A DNA stretch of 64,000 nt, taken from contig NZ_UIHB01000001.1 in the NCBI RefSeq assembly GCF_900476395.1, forward strand, positions 959,385 through 1,023,384, read 5' to 3'. Numbering within the stretch: the stretch's first letter is position 1; every line of letters begins with the position of its first letter. The notes below the pieces were generated by a model that was not told the origin of the DNA, ran no database searches, and saw nothing but the letters and a program-made list of their open reading frames with translations. A program made the translations under genes and the position numbers. This DNA is from Xanthomonas euroxanthea (GTDB lineage: Bacteria; Pseudomonadota; Gammaproteobacteria; Xanthomonadales; Xanthomonadaceae). Below are positions 52,395 to 63,034 of the stretch, piece after piece.

Positions 52395-55109
52395 ATGAAC
52401 GAGTACCGCAGCAGTCTTGTGTTCGCTACCCCCGACCTGCCCTTGCGCGACGACGTGCGTCGGCTCGGCGCCCTGGTCGGTGACCTGCTCGCCGAGCAGG
52501 TCTCTGCGGAATTCCTCGAGGAAGTCGAACGCGTTCGCACCACCGCGATTGCTCGGCGCGAGGGCGATGCGCCGCCGTCCACGCTGAGCGCGCAACTGGC
52601 CGGGCGCGAACCGCGCCAGGCCGAGTCGCTGGTGCGTGCCTTCAGCACCTATTTCCAGGTGGTCAACATCGCCGAGCGCGTGCACCGCATCCGCCGCCGC
52701 CGCGAGTACCAGCGCAGCGGCACTGACACGCCGCAGCCCGATGGCCTGCACGACGCATTGCGTCGGCTCAAGGCACAGGGCGTGAGCCTGGACGAACTCA
52801 GCGCGTGGTTGCCGCGCATCGACGTGGAGCCGGTGTTCACCGCCCATCCCACCGAAGCGGTGCGCCGCGCGCTGCTGGAAAAAGAGCAGTTGATGGTCGC
52901 CAGCCTGGTCGACAACCTGGACGGCATGCGCACGCCCAACGAGCGCGCCACCGACGCGGCGCGCTTCCGCATGGCCCTGACCGCCTCCTGGCAGACCGCC
53001 GACTCCTCGCCAGTGCGTCCCACTGTGGAGGACGAGCGCGAGCATGTGGGGTTCTACCTCACCCAGGTGCTCTATCGCGTGGTGCCGGTGATGTACGAAA
53101 CCCTCGAACACGCCATCGAAGAGACCTACGGCAGTGTGCCGACCCTGCCGCGGCTGCTGCGCTTCGGCACCTGGGTCGGCGGCGACATGGACGGCAACCC
53201 CAATGTGGATGCCACCACCATTGCCGGCACGCTGGATGCGCAACGGCGTGCGGTGCTGGACCGGTATCAGAAGGAACTCTGGCAACTGGCCAGCCTGCTC
53301 AGCCAGTCGACCACGCTGGTGGCGGTGAGCCCGGCGTTGAGCGAGCAACTGCAGCGCTACCGCGCGTTGTTGCCGGAGGACGCCACACGCTCGCGTCCGC
53401 GCCATGGCGACATGCCGTACCGGCTGCTCAACGATCTGATGCGCGCTCGCCTGCAGGCCACGCTGGACGATGCCGAGGGCGCCTACACCAGTCCGTCCGA
53501 GCTGGAGCACGATCTGCAATTGATCCTGGACAGCCTGCAGGCCAACAAGGGCCTGCACGCCGGTTGGTTCGCGGTGCGCCGCCTGTTGTGGCGCGTGCGC
53601 AGCTTCGGCTTCCACCTGGCGCGTCTGGACGTGCGCCAGGAATCGAGCGTGCATGCGCGCGCGGTGGCCGACGCATTGGGTCAGGCGGACTGGGACGAAC
53701 AGGACGCCACCCAGCGCGCCGCATTGCTCGGTCCGTATGCATCTGGCGAACAGGCATTGCCGCGCGTGGATGACGAAGGCAATGCGCGGCTGGATGCGGT
53801 GTTCGCCGCGCTCGCCGATGCGCGCAGCCGCCATGGCGCCGATGCGCTGGGCAGCTACATCATCTCGATGGCGCACAACCGCGCTGATGTACTTACCGTG
53901 CTGGCGCTTGCGCGCCGCGGCGGTCTGGTCGACGACGCCGGCACGGTGCCGCTGGATATCGTGCCGCTGTTCGAAACCGTGGACGATCTGCGCGGCGGTA
54001 CCGGCACCGTGCAGGACCTGCTCGCCGACCCGGTCTACCGCCAGCACCTGGCTGCGCGCGGCGATACGCAGATGGTGATGCTGGGGTATTCGGACAGCGG
54101 CAAGGACGGCGGCATCACCGCCTCGCGGTGGGGGCTGCAACGCGCGCAGGTCGAACTGCTGGAGGCTGCCGCCGAACTCGGCGTGCGGCTGACCTTCTTC
54201 CACGGCCGCGGTGGCTCGATCGCGCGTGGCGGCGGCAAGACCAGCCGCGCGCTGGATGCCGCGCCGCGCGGCAGTGTCGATGGCCGGCTGCGCGTGACCG
54301 AGCAGGGCGAGGTGATCCATCGCAAGTACGGCATCCGTGCCCTGGCGCTGCGCTCGCTGGAACAGATGACCGGCGCGGTGCTGCTGTCCAGCCTGCGTCC
54401 GCGTGCGCCGGAGCCACGCGAGGAGCGCTGGCGCCCGGTGATGGATCTGGTCGCCGAGCGCAGCACCGTGGCGTATCGCGCCTTCGTTGGCGCGCCGGAT
54501 TTCATGCAGTACTTCCGCCTGGCCACGCCGATCGATGTGATCGAACGCATGACGCTGGGCTCGCGTCCGTCGCGCCGGCTCGGCCAGGACGCGGCCTTGT
54601 CCAACCTGCGCGCGATTCCGTGGGTGTTCGCCTGGAGCCAGGCGCGTGCGGTGATCCCGGGCTGGTACGGCGTGGGCAGCGGCCTGCAGGCGGCAGTGGA
54701 TGCGGGGCACGAGGAGACCTTGCGCGAGATGGCGCAGGACTGGCCATTCTTCCGCACCTTCCTCGACGACGTGGCGATGGTGCTGTCCAAGGGCGACCTC
54801 ACCATCGCCGAGCTGTTTTCGCGCTTGTCGGGCGACCTGCACGCGCGGTTCTTCCCGGGCATCGGCGCCGAGCTGGCGCTGACCAAGGGCTGGGTGAAGG
54901 CGTTGACCGGCCAGCAGTCGCTGCTGCAGCACGACCCGCGGCTGGCCTTGTCGATCCGCCTGCGCAACCCCTACATCGACCCGATCAGCGTGCTGCAGGT
55001 GGACCTGCTGCAACGCTGGCGCGCCACCGATGGCGAAGACGACGAATTGCTGCGCGCGCTGGTGGCCTGCGTCAACGGTGTCTCGCAGGGCGTGCAGAAC
55101 ACCGGCTGA
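52395..55109 (+). CDS. ppc: Phosphoenolpyruvate carboxylase
   Basis: Anaplerotic carboxylation of PEP to oxaloacetate, replenishing the TCA cycle; cytoplasmic tetramer. Catalytic His in [32 protein letters not shown], active-site Lys in [12 protein letters not shown], and [14 protein letters not shown]. The C-terminal QNTG is the invariant end. 904 aa. ATG 52395 ([10 protein letters not shown]) chosen over an upstream in-frame GTG/ATG in the repeat-flanked leader. Confidence 0.97.
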   Translation: MNEYRSSLVFATPDLPLRDDVRRLGALVGDLLAEQVSAEFLEEVERVRTTAIARREGDAPPSTLSAQLAGREPRQAESLVRAFSTYFQVVNIAERVHRIRRRREYQRSGTDTPQPDGLHDALRRLKAQGVSLDELSAWLPRIDVEPVFTAHPTEAVRRALLEKEQLMVASLVDNLDGMRTPNERATDAARFRMALTASWQTADSSPVRPTVEDEREHVGFYLTQVLYRVVPVMYETLEHAIEETYGSVPTLPRLLRFGTWVGGDMDGNPNVDATTIAGTLDAQRRAVLDRYQKELWQLASLLSQSTTLVAVSPALSEQLQRYRALLPEDATRSRPRHGDMPYRLLNDLMRARLQATLDDAEGAYTSPSELEHDLQLILDSLQANKGLHAGWFAVRRLLWRVRSFGFHLARLDVRQESSVHARAVADALGQADWDEQDATQRAALLGPYASGEQALPRVDDEGNARLDAVFAALADARSRHGADALGSYIISMAHNRADVLTVLALARRGGLVDDAGTVPLDIVPLFETVDDLRGGTGTVQDLLADPVYRQHLAARGDTQMVMLGYSDSGKDGGITASRWGLQRAQVELLEAAAELGVRLTFFHGRGGSIARGGGKTSRALDAAPRGSVDGRLRVTEQGEVIHRKYGIRALALRSLEQMTGAVLLSSLRPRAPEPREERWRPVMDLVAERSTVAYRAFVGAPDFMQYFRLATPIDVIERMTLGSRPSRRLGQDAALSNLRAIPWVFAWSQARAVIPGWYGVGSGLQAAVDAGHEETLREMAQDWPFFRTFLDDVAMVLSKGDLTIAELFSRLSGDLHARFFPGIGAELALTKGWVKALTGQQSLLQHDPRLALSIRLRNPYIDPISVLQVDLLQRWRATDGEDDELLRALVACVNGVSQGVQNTG

Positions 55110-55117
55110 TCCGTTCG

Positions 55118-55164
55118 CTGCTCCGGCCGTCGGAGGCGGCTGCCGGAGCAGACTGCCGGAGCAG
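55118..55164 (+). terminator. Possible structural terminator after ppc
   Basis: CTGCTCCGGC (55118-55127) pairs with GCCGGAGCAG at 55142-55151 or with an identical second copy at 55155-55164, giving two alternative hairpins. No T-run follows. Confidence 0.4.
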
Positions 55165-55213
55165 ACCGTTGGTCGGAGAGGGCGCGGATTGGTGAAGCGG
55201 GCTCTGGTGTTAC

Positions 55214-55229
55214 CGGACAAATCTGTCCG
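55214..55229. promoter_or_regulatory. TetR-type operator in front of the tetR-led operon
   Basis: CGGACA-AATC-TGTCCG is a perfect palindrome 12 nt before the tetR start, extended by TAC/TAA flanks. Form and place fit autoregulation by the TetR protein encoded next; inferred. Confidence 0.65.
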
Positions 55230-55240
55230 ATAATGCCGCG

Positions 55241-55813
55241 ATGACGACTTCCCGCCCTGATGCCGCGCTGCGCCGCCGGCAGATACTCGATGCTGCCGAC
55301 GAAGTGTTCAGCGAACACGGCGTCAACGCCCCGCTGGAACTGGTGGTCGAGCGTGCCGGCCTTGGCCGCGCCACGCTGTACCGCAATTTCCCCGACCGGC
55401 TCGCGCTGATGACGGCGCTGATGACCCGTGGCCTGGATGGCCTGGAACGGCTGGCCGCCGATCTGGCCGAGCGCCCGGACGGGCTGGCCGTGCTGCTGCA
55501 CGATGTGGCCGAGCACATCGCCCAGTCCGCGCCGCTGGTGGATTTCTGGCGTTCGATCGAACGCGCGCACCCGGCCGTGGACGCTGCCGACCGGCGTGTG
55601 GTGCACATCTTCCTGCCGTTCGTGCATCGCGCCCGCGACGCCGGCCTGTGCCGTGCCGATGTCGATGACGAGCAACTGCTGCTGGTGATCGACATGCTGG
55701 GCAGCTGCCTGCGCGGCAACGACGAATCCGAACGCAAACGGCTTGCCCATCGCTCGGCCGACCTGTTGATGCACGCACTGGGCATGCAGGTGCCGGAAGG
55801 CGGCACCCGATGA
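55241..55813 (+). CDS. TetR family transcriptional regulator
   Basis: 190 aa. N-terminal helix-turn-helix RRRQILDAADEVFSEHGVNAPLELVVERAGLGRATLYRNFPDRLAL is classical TetR; C-terminal ligand domain (residues ~70-190) is family-specific, with two Cys. Its stop overlaps the DUF4105 start (ATGA), making it the first gene of a three-gene operon, probably sensing a lipid-like or envelope-related ligand (inference from neighbours). Confidence 0.92.
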   Translation: MTTSRPDAALRRRQILDAADEVFSEHGVNAPLELVVERAGLGRATLYRNFPDRLALMTALMTRGLDGLERLAADLAERPDGLAVLLHDVAEHIAQSAPLVDFWRSIERAHPAVDAADRRVVHIFLPFVHRARDAGLCRADVDDEQLLLVIDMLGSCLRGNDESERKRLAHRSADLLMHALGMQVPEGGTR

Positions 55814-56853
55814 AACCGGCCACGCGTTCGCGCATCGGGCGCTGGGCGCTGCGGGGGGCGCTGGTGCTGGCCGCGCTCTGGGGCGGGCTGGCGATCTACT
55901 TCGCGCTGACCGGCAATGCGTTCGTGCGCGCGGCGTGGGTGGGCTCGTGGTGCGCGATGGCAATCGCGGCGTTGTGGGGGTTGCGGCGTGGCCGCGAGAA
56001 CTGGGCCTTGGTGGGCATCTTCAGTGCCGCCTTCGCGGTGCTGGCGCTGTCGTGGTGGATGATGCAGCCCAGCCAGGAGCGCGACTGGGCCGACGATGTC
56101 GCCCAGCGCCTGCAGCCGGAGGTGCACGGCAACATCGTCACGCTGCACAACGTGCGCAATTTCGACTGGCATGGCGAAACCGACTACCAGCCGCGCTGGG
56201 AAACCCGCCAGTACGACCTGGATCGCCTGGTCAGCGCCGACCTGGCGCTGTCGTACTGGATGGGCCCGGCGATCGCGCACACGTTGGTGTCGTTCGGTTT
56301 CGACGACGGCTCGCACGTGGTGTTCTCGCTGGAAATCCGCAAGGAGCGTGGCGAATCGTTCTCGGCATTGGGCGGGTTCTTCCGCAGTTTCGAAGAAACC
56401 CTGGTGGCCGCCGACGAGCGCGACATCCTGCGCGTGCGCACCAACGTGCGCGGCGAGGACATGTACCTGTACCGGCTGGCGCTTCCCAAGGCCGGGCTGC
56501 GCCGCATGTTCATGGGCTACGTGGGCCTGGCCAACGACCTGAATCGCGCGCCGGCGTTCTACAACACGCTCACCAGCAACTGCACCACGATCGTGTTTGC
56601 GTTGGCGCGGCAGTTGCAGCCCACCTTGCCGCTGGATCATCGCCTGTTGCTGTCCGGCTACGTCGACGAATACGCCTACGATCACGATGGGCTGATGCCC
56701 GGCTACGACTTCGCCACCCTGAAGCAGCGCGGGCATTTCACCGCACGTGCGATCGCCGCCGACAAGGCCGCGGATTTCTCCGAGCGCATCCGTGCCGGCA
56801 TGCCGCAGGCGCCAGCACCAGCACCAGCATCAGCCGGGAGCGCAGTGCGATGA
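55810..56853 (+). CDS. DUF4105 / Lnb N-terminal-domain membrane protein
   Basis: 347 aa. Two or three membrane segments in residues 10-85, then a periplasmic DUF4105 domain: VRNFDWHGETDYQPRWETRQYDLDRL, FGFDDGSHVVFSLEIRKERGESF, LYRLALPKAGLRRMF and FYNTLTSNCTTIVF with a conserved Cys. DUF4105 is the domain of Lnb lipoprotein N-acyltransferases in Bacteroidetes, a papain-like fold; acyltransfer or amidase activity is possible here but unproven. Overlaps tetR and the following lipoprotein gene by 4 nt each. Confidence 0.85.
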   Translation: MKPATRSRIGRWALRGALVLAALWGGLAIYFALTGNAFVRAAWVGSWCAMAIAALWGLRRGRENWALVGIFSAAFAVLALSWWMMQPSQERDWADDVAQRLQPEVHGNIVTLHNVRNFDWHGETDYQPRWETRQYDLDRLVSADLALSYWMGPAIAHTLVSFGFDDGSHVVFSLEIRKERGESFSALGGFFRSFEETLVAADERDILRVRTNVRGEDMYLYRLALPKAGLRRMFMGYVGLANDLNRAPAFYNTLTSNCTTIVFALARQLQPTLPLDHRLLLSGYVDEYAYDHDGLMPGYDFATLKQRGHFTARAIAADKAADFSERIRAGMPQAPAPAPASAGSAVR

Positions 56854-58871
56854 CGCCGCGGCTGCGTGGATGCCGCGCCGCTGCCGTGCTGGCAGGACTG
56901 CTGGCGAGCCTGTGGCTGAGCGGCTGCGCGATGGTCACGGTGCAATCGCACAGCAGCGGCGACTACATCGCGCGCACGCGCGGCGATGTGCTCAGTACCG
57001 GCGCATTGAGCCAGGCCAGCAGCGAGACGGTGCAGGTGGCCGGTCTGCAGCCCAAGGCCTGCCGCAGCGACCCGCTGCCCTGCCTGCAGCAGCTCACCAC
57101 CCTCGCAGGCATCGGCAACGAGCGCCGGCTGGCGACGCAGGCCGAGCTATGGACGGCGCAGGCGATTGCCCTGGGCGGGCGCGACCCGGCAACGATGAGC
57201 GATGCGGCAGTCGACGCCTGGCTGGAAGCGGCGCGGCATGCCTACGCCTACCTGTTCTTCACCGATCGGGCGCCCAGTGCGCGTGCGTTCGAGAATCGCC
57301 AGACGCAGGTACGCGACTACTACAACTATGCCGTGCAGCAGGTGATCGAACGCCTGTTCGCGCGCGCGCAGCAGACCGGCCAGACCGAGCGCGAACCCAC
57401 CACACTGGGTCGCTGGCAGGTCAGGATCGACATGTCTGCGTATCGCTTGCCGGGCGGTGGCAACACGCCGCGCGCGATCTTCGCCGCCTCGGCGTTGCGC
57501 TTCGATGGACTGCGCAGCACGTATCGACGCGACGGCTTCGGGGCCGAACTGGTGGCCGAGGTGGACCCGCAAGTGGTCGGCGACCCCGCCGGGCTGGCCT
57601 TGCAACCAACCGCCGCCGTCGCAGCACCGGAGCGTCCGCTGCCGACCTTCAGCGAGATGCCGTACGCACCGGCAACGCTGCTGCTGCGTTTCGATGGACA
57701 GACGCTGGATGCGGTGCTGCGTGGCCATGCCGCCACCGTGGTGCCCTACGATCCGTATCGCCAGAACGAGGTGGTGCTGCATGGCCAGCGCGTGCCGCTG
57801 GCGGCCAATTTCACCGCCGCCTATGGGCTGTGGCTGGCCAGGTCCGGGTTTGCCGCGCAGTCGCTGCGGTCGATGCTGGGCCGCGCGCGCGGCATCGACC
57901 GCCCGCATCTGTATCTGATGCAGCCCTACGACCCGGACCGGCGCGTGCTGCTGATGCTGCACGGGCTGGCCAGCAGCCCGGAAGCCTGGGTCAATGTCGC
58001 CAACGAAGTGATGGGCGATGAAGCGCTGCGCCAGCGCTACCAGATCTGGCAGGTGTACTACCCCACCAATGCGCCGGTGGCGGTCAACCGCGCCGAAATC
58101 CAGGCCCTGGTGGAGCGCAGCCTGCAGCACTTCGATCCGGCCGGTACGGCGATCGCATCGCAGGACATGGTGTTGATCGGCCACAGCATGGGCGGGGTGA
58201 TCGGCCGCCTGCTGGTGTCCTCGTCCGGCGAGCGCCTGTGGAATTCCCTGCTGGAAAACTACCGCCTGGACGGCGAGCGCGGTGCACGCATCCGCGCGAA
58301 GTTGTCGCCGCTGCTGCATTTTTCGCCAATGCCGCAGATCGACCGTGCCATCTTCATCGCCGCGCCGCATCGCGGCACGCCCCTGGCCGAGGGTGGGCTG
58401 GGGCGTTTCGTCGGCCGCCTGGTGCGTTTGCCGATCGCCTTGCTGGATCGCTTCGGCGATGTGTTTCAGGACCTGGCCAGCAGCGAGCGTGGCGGGCAGG
58501 GCGGCGACCCGCGCCGCAAGCGGCGCCTGCTGCCGCCGACCAGCATCGACAACCTGCGCGATACCGATCCGTTCGTGCGCGCCAGCATGGACCTGCCGAT
58601 TTCCCCGCAGGTGCATTACCACACCATCGTCGGACGCGAAAAACCGCAGGTGCCGCTGGCCGACTCCGACGATGGCCTGGTGCCATATCGCAGCGCGCAC
58701 CTGGACGGTGCCGAGTCCGAACTGGTGGTGACCTCCTGGCACAGCGTGCAGGAAACGCCGCAGGCGATTCTGGAGATCCGCCGCATCCTGCACGAGCAAT
58801 TGCGCTCCGAGGCGGCGGGCGCAACGGATGCGCAGGGCAAGCCAGCGGCCGCAACGCCCGCGACATTCTGA
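56850..58871 (+). CDS. Alpha/beta hydrolase lipoprotein
   Basis: 673 aa. Lipoprotein signal with lipobox LSGC (Cys26). Residues ~30-350 are a family-specific N-terminal region; from LLMLHGLASSPEAWVNVANEVM onward is an alpha/beta-hydrolase (lipase/esterase-like) with nucleophile elbow GHSMGG, an Asp near DSDDGLVPY and His in SWHSVQETP. Expected at the periplasmic face of a membrane. Third gene of the TetR operon; coupling by ATGA to the DUF4105 gene suggests joint function on lipid or lipoprotein substrates. Confidence 0.87.
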   Translation: MTPRLRGCRAAAVLAGLLASLWLSGCAMVTVQSHSSGDYIARTRGDVLSTGALSQASSETVQVAGLQPKACRSDPLPCLQQLTTLAGIGNERRLATQAELWTAQAIALGGRDPATMSDAAVDAWLEAARHAYAYLFFTDRAPSARAFENRQTQVRDYYNYAVQQVIERLFARAQQTGQTEREPTTLGRWQVRIDMSAYRLPGGGNTPRAIFAASALRFDGLRSTYRRDGFGAELVAEVDPQVVGDPAGLALQPTAAVAAPERPLPTFSEMPYAPATLLLRFDGQTLDAVLRGHAATVVPYDPYRQNEVVLHGQRVPLAANFTAAYGLWLARSGFAAQSLRSMLGRARGIDRPHLYLMQPYDPDRRVLLMLHGLASSPEAWVNVANEVMGDEALRQRYQIWQVYYPTNAPVAVNRAEIQALVERSLQHFDPAGTAIASQDMVLIGHSMGGVIGRLLVSSSGERLWNSLLENYRLDGERGARIRAKLSPLLHFSPMPQIDRAIFIAAPHRGTPLAEGGLGRFVGRLVRLPIALLDRFGDVFQDLASSERGGQGGDPRRKRRLLPPTSIDNLRDTDPFVRASMDLPISPQVHYHTIVGREKPQVPLADSDDGLVPYRSAHLDGAESELVVTSWHSVQETPQAILEIRRILHEQLRSEAAGATDAQGKPAAATPATF

Positions 58872-59049
58872 TCGCGCTGCAGCGCACTGCCGAAAGGCGT
58901 GGCTTACAGGGCACGCACTGCGGATGTGGAATTTGCCAGCGGCCGGCAATGCGCGCTGCCATCCGATGCGCGTCCCGCACTAGCGCATTGTTTATCTGGC
59001 CCGTGCTATCAGGCGGTTTCCCGAAGACGCCTGAAGCAGGGAAGAGGCA

Positions 59050-59253
59050 ATGCGCACGATGCGGTCGGCAGTGATCCGGGTGCCCCTGCTATTGGCCGGC
59101 CGCGGCCGCGACGAAGGCCAACGGCAGGCGGCCGGTCCCGCGGGCACCACGCCGCCGCCAGCACAGACCGCAGCGCCTTCATCCGCAGCGCCACCCGTGA
59201 CCGATCAAGCGTTACCCGGATTCCCAGCCGTCCCGTCGATCGTGATTGCATAA
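59050..59253 (+). CDS. Small hypothetical protein (possible decayed lipoprotein)
   Basis: 67 aa, Pro/Ala-rich: MRTMRSAVIRVPLLLAGRGRDEGQ ... TTPPPAQTAAPSSAAPPV. LLLAGRGRDE resembles a lipobox (LLAGC) in which the Cys codon TGC would now be CGC, so it may be a lipoprotein gene damaged by one substitution, or a chance frame. GAGG lies only 3 nt before the ATG. Confidence 0.4.
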   Translation: MRTMRSAVIRVPLLLAGRGRDEGQRQAAGPAGTTPPPAQTAAPSSAAPPVTDQALPGFPAVPSIVIA

Positions 59254-59716
59254 GCACGCAGGACAACGACGATCCCGTGCAGGTGGCGCAGCATGCGCGT
59301 GCTGCGGGCAGATGTGCCGATGCGTTGATGCCGGCCCATCGCAAGTCATCGTGCCGCGGCCCTGTGCAGGGCGTCCTGACGGCCGGTGCGAAGGCTATCC
59401 GCGCAAGGTGGCGCACCATGCGGCGCGGTGCGATTCGTAAGGACGCCTGCCGCGCCCGTTACCGTGGCCGTGCGGCTGATGCGCAGCATATCGGCGCGTG
59501 GTGCTTGCCCGGACATGTTCGCGAAGTTCCGCCGGATGTCGTCTGCCTTGCACATTGGCAACGTAGATTCCGCCATGACCAACGGGATGACCACCAAGCA
59601 TGTGTTCTGGGCACGCGATGACAACGGCGCAGGGTAGTGACCCGACGCCTGCAGGCGATGACGGCAGCGACGCGATTTGGCTTGCGTTGTTGCCATCCTG
59701 CAGAGGCGTCGCGCCG
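59254..59716. other. Spacer before the histidine acid phosphatase
   Basis: No convincing gene. The phosphatase frame stays open back to ATG 59600/59618 but that part is unlike an export signal. AGAGG at 59702-59706 precedes the chosen TTG start. Confidence 0.4.
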
Positions 59717-61006
59717 TTGCGCGCAGGTATCAGGCCGGCATCGACGACAGCGTCTTGGCTGCGATGGCTGGTGCCGGCGCTCAGCTTCGGCGCGCTGTTG
59801 CTGATCGGCTGCACGCCGCGTCCGCCCGGATCGCCCGCAGTCGCAAAGACCGCGCAGGCCGCGCAACTGGAACGCGTGGTGGTTGTCTTTCGGCACGGCG
59901 TGCGCGCACCGCTGCAGGGCGAAGCCGCCGCGGCGCACTACGCCGACGCGCCATGGCCGCAATGGTCCACAGCGGCCAGCCTGCTGACGCCGCGTGGGCG
60001 CATCGGCGTGCAATTGAGCGGCGACTATCTGCGCCAGTGGCTGGTGCAGCAGGGCGTGTTGCCACCGAGCGGGTGCCCGGTACCAGGCAGCGTGTCGGTC
60101 TGGGCCAATACCGACCAGCGCACCATCGACAGCGGCGCCTTGCTGGCCGCGGCGCTGGCACCGGGCTGCGGGATCGTCGCCGGGCATCGCCAGGCCGGCA
60201 GCAACGATCCGTTGTTCCGACCGATCGAAGCCGGCGCAGTGCCGTTCGATGGCGCGGCGGCAGTTGCGGCGATCGAGAGAGAAACCGGTGGCCCAGCCGC
60301 AGTGTTGCGGGAGCACGCGGCCGAGTTGCAGGCGATGCAGCAGATCCTGGGCTGCACGCGCACGCCCTGCGACTTTGCGCAGATGCCGTCCACGCTGAGG
60401 CCGTCGGCCAACGGGCGCGGCCTGGCGCTGGGTGGGCCGATCGATCTGACCTCCGGCACCGGCGAGGTGTTGCTGCTGCAATACGCCGAAGGCCTGCCGC
60501 TGGCGCAGGTCGGCTGGGGCCGTGCCACACCCGAGCGGCTGGCGCAGGTGTCCCGACTGCATGCCTTGTTGTTTGATATCTACGCACGTCCGCATTACAT
60601 GGCCTCACGCTCGGGCGCACCGCTGGCGCGCAACGTGCTGCAGCGCTTCGGCAATATGCAGGCGCCAACGGTCTCTGTTTTCATCGGCAGCGATACGCAT
60701 ATCGCCGCGTTGAGCAGTTTGCTGGGCCTGCACTTCCATCTGCCCGGCTACGGCGCCGACGATCCGCCGCCAGGTGGCGCGCTGGTGCTGGGCCTATGGC
60801 GCGAGCCGAACGGGCAGCAGGTAGTGCGTGCGCAGTATCTGGCGCAATCGCTGGATCAACTGCGGACGCTGGCGCCGTTGGATCTGGCGCACCCGCCGTT
60901 GCAGCAGACGTTGGCGCTTGGCATTTGCACAGCTGGGCAACGCATGGCATGCCCGTTGCCGGAGTTTATACACGCGCTTGAGAAGCAGCTGCAGCTCGAT
61001 CGGTAA
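59717..61006 (+). CDS. Histidine acid phosphatase / phosphoanhydride phosphohydrolase-like lipoprotein
   Basis: Branch-2 histidine phosphatase, likely periplasmic glucose-1-phosphatase/phytase-like. Active site FRHGVRAP with nucleophile His60; six or more Cys for disulphides. The C-terminal HD pair is replaced by SD (GSDTHIA, Ser325-Asp326): the proton-donor Asp is kept. TTG 59717 gives a normal lipoprotein signal (WLRWLVPALSFGALLLIGC, lipobox LIGC) with AGAGG 10 nt upstream; ATG 59618 would place 33 extra residues before it. About 429 aa. Confidence 0.8.
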   Translation: MRAGIRPASTTASWLRWLVPALSFGALLLIGCTPRPPGSPAVAKTAQAAQLERVVVVFRHGVRAPLQGEAAAAHYADAPWPQWSTAASLLTPRGRIGVQLSGDYLRQWLVQQGVLPPSGCPVPGSVSVWANTDQRTIDSGALLAAALAPGCGIVAGHRQAGSNDPLFRPIEAGAVPFDGAAAVAAIERETGGPAAVLREHAAELQAMQQILGCTRTPCDFAQMPSTLRPSANGRGLALGGPIDLTSGTGEVLLLQYAEGLPLAQVGWGRATPERLAQVSRLHALLFDIYARPHYMASRSGAPLARNVLQRFGNMQAPTVSVFIGSDTHIAALSSLLGLHFHLPGYGADDPPPGGALVLGLWREPNGQQVVRAQYLAQSLDQLRTLAPLDLAHPPLQQTLALGICTAGQRMACPLPEFIHALEKQLQLDR

Positions 61007-61052
61007 CCGTGCAGCAGCAATCCTGATCTGGAAAAGGCGACCACCTGTTGTT

Positions 61053-61135
61053 CCTTCTCCCACTGGGAGAAGGTGCCCCGCAGAAGCGGATGAGGGTACG
61101 CGCGACGCCTGGTGTCATCGAATATGCAAAGAGGC
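61053..61135. repeat. CTTCTCCC/GGATGAGGG dispersed repeat
   Basis: CCTTCTCCCACTGGGAGAAGG (61053-61073) followed by GGTGCCCCGCAGAAGCGGATGAGGGT is the reverse form of the units at 11411-11735. Together with the next hairpin it forms an inverted pair around 61076-61150. Confidence 0.75.
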
Positions 61136-61156
61136 TACGCCCCGTACCCTCACCCC

Positions 61157-61192
61157 AACCCCTCTCCCGCAGGAGAGGGGCTTTTCTTTTTT
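61157..61192 (+). terminator. Rho-independent terminator after the phosphatase gene
   Basis: CCCCTCTCC/GGAGAGGGG stem (61159-61180, loop CGCA) followed by CTTTTCTTTTTT. The stem is also part of the CTCACCCC/CTCTCCC repeat family, so a repeat appears to have supplied the terminator. Confidence 0.85.
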
Positions 61193-61716
61193 CAGCCGCC
61201 GACGATGATCGGCGGTGCTTGCGCGCGTGCCGGTGTGGGGCCTTGAGCGGCATGGATGCCGCGCCAGAGCCTACAAGGACGTACTTGCGGCGTGTCCCAC
61301 GCCGGTACGCGCGCAAGCACCCGCAGCAGACCGAAGCTTCTACAGAGCACCAGCAGATCTCATGCGCAGGGGTGGTCGGTGTGCGGAGTTGGTCGGCAGC
61401 GCGGCGCCGCATCCAGTGTCGGGACATGCCGTGAATCCGTCCCTGGAGGCTCGGTGGCGGCATCCATGCCGCCACACGGTCCCGCCCCTGGACGCGGCAC
61501 CGCGCTCTCAGCGTTGCCACTGCTGATCGGCAGGCGATTACGCTTGCAAGCGCCTTCAGTGGCCGAAGCCTTCAGTCACAGAGCGTCAGTGACTGGAGCA
61601 TTCGCACAAACCCACTAGATGTCCAACGCGCAGCTTCGTCAGTAAGCGGTGGCCGCATCAAAAATCGGACCGCAGTGAATCCAGCCGTGGGGTTCGGTTG
61701 GAAGCATCCATTCCAC
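61193..61716. other. Spacer without recognised content
   Basis: About 520 bp; no gene or RNA recognised. Overlapping frames on both strands have no family resemblance. Confidence 0.45.
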
Positions 61717-61751
61717 CAAAACGCACATGGGCCGCATCAGCGGCCCATGTG
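61717..61751 (-). terminator. Rho-independent terminator of metK
   Basis: Perfect 12-bp stem CACATGGGCCGC/GCGGCCCATGTG (61724-61751), loop of 4; on the minus strand it is followed by CGTTTTGG. It lies 37 nt downstream of the metK stop. Confidence 0.8.
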
Positions 61752-61787
61752 CAATTCACTGCATCCGCTCCCGCAGGAGCAGTCTGC

Positions 61788-62999
<1,212 letters not shown>

Positions 63000-63006
63000 C
63001 AGGCTT

Positions 63007-63034
63007 ATATCCCTTGATTCGGATGAAAAGATGG
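63007..63034. promoter_or_regulatory. metF-like sequence upstream of metK
   Basis: ATATCCCTTGATTC then GGATGAAAAGATGG: aligned without gaps to the metF palindrome it keeps ATATC, CTT, AT and GATGAA at the same places (about 17 of 28), though its own dyad symmetry is only 8 of 14. It covers the metK ribosome binding region, where a bound protein could block transcription or translation. Confidence 0.45.

Noticed and set aside
52338-55220. 960-aa minus-strand open frame opposite ppc
   Set aside because: Shadow of ppc; no recognisable motifs.
59386-59637. 83-aa ORF before the histidine acid phosphatase
   Set aside because: No ribosome binding site, Arg/Ala-rich, overlaps the upstream extension of the phosphatase frame; no similarity recognised.
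61193-61620. Overlapping small ORFs after the phosphatase terminator
   Set aside because: Three frames are open at once, with no motif, start signal or conserved composition to choose any of them.
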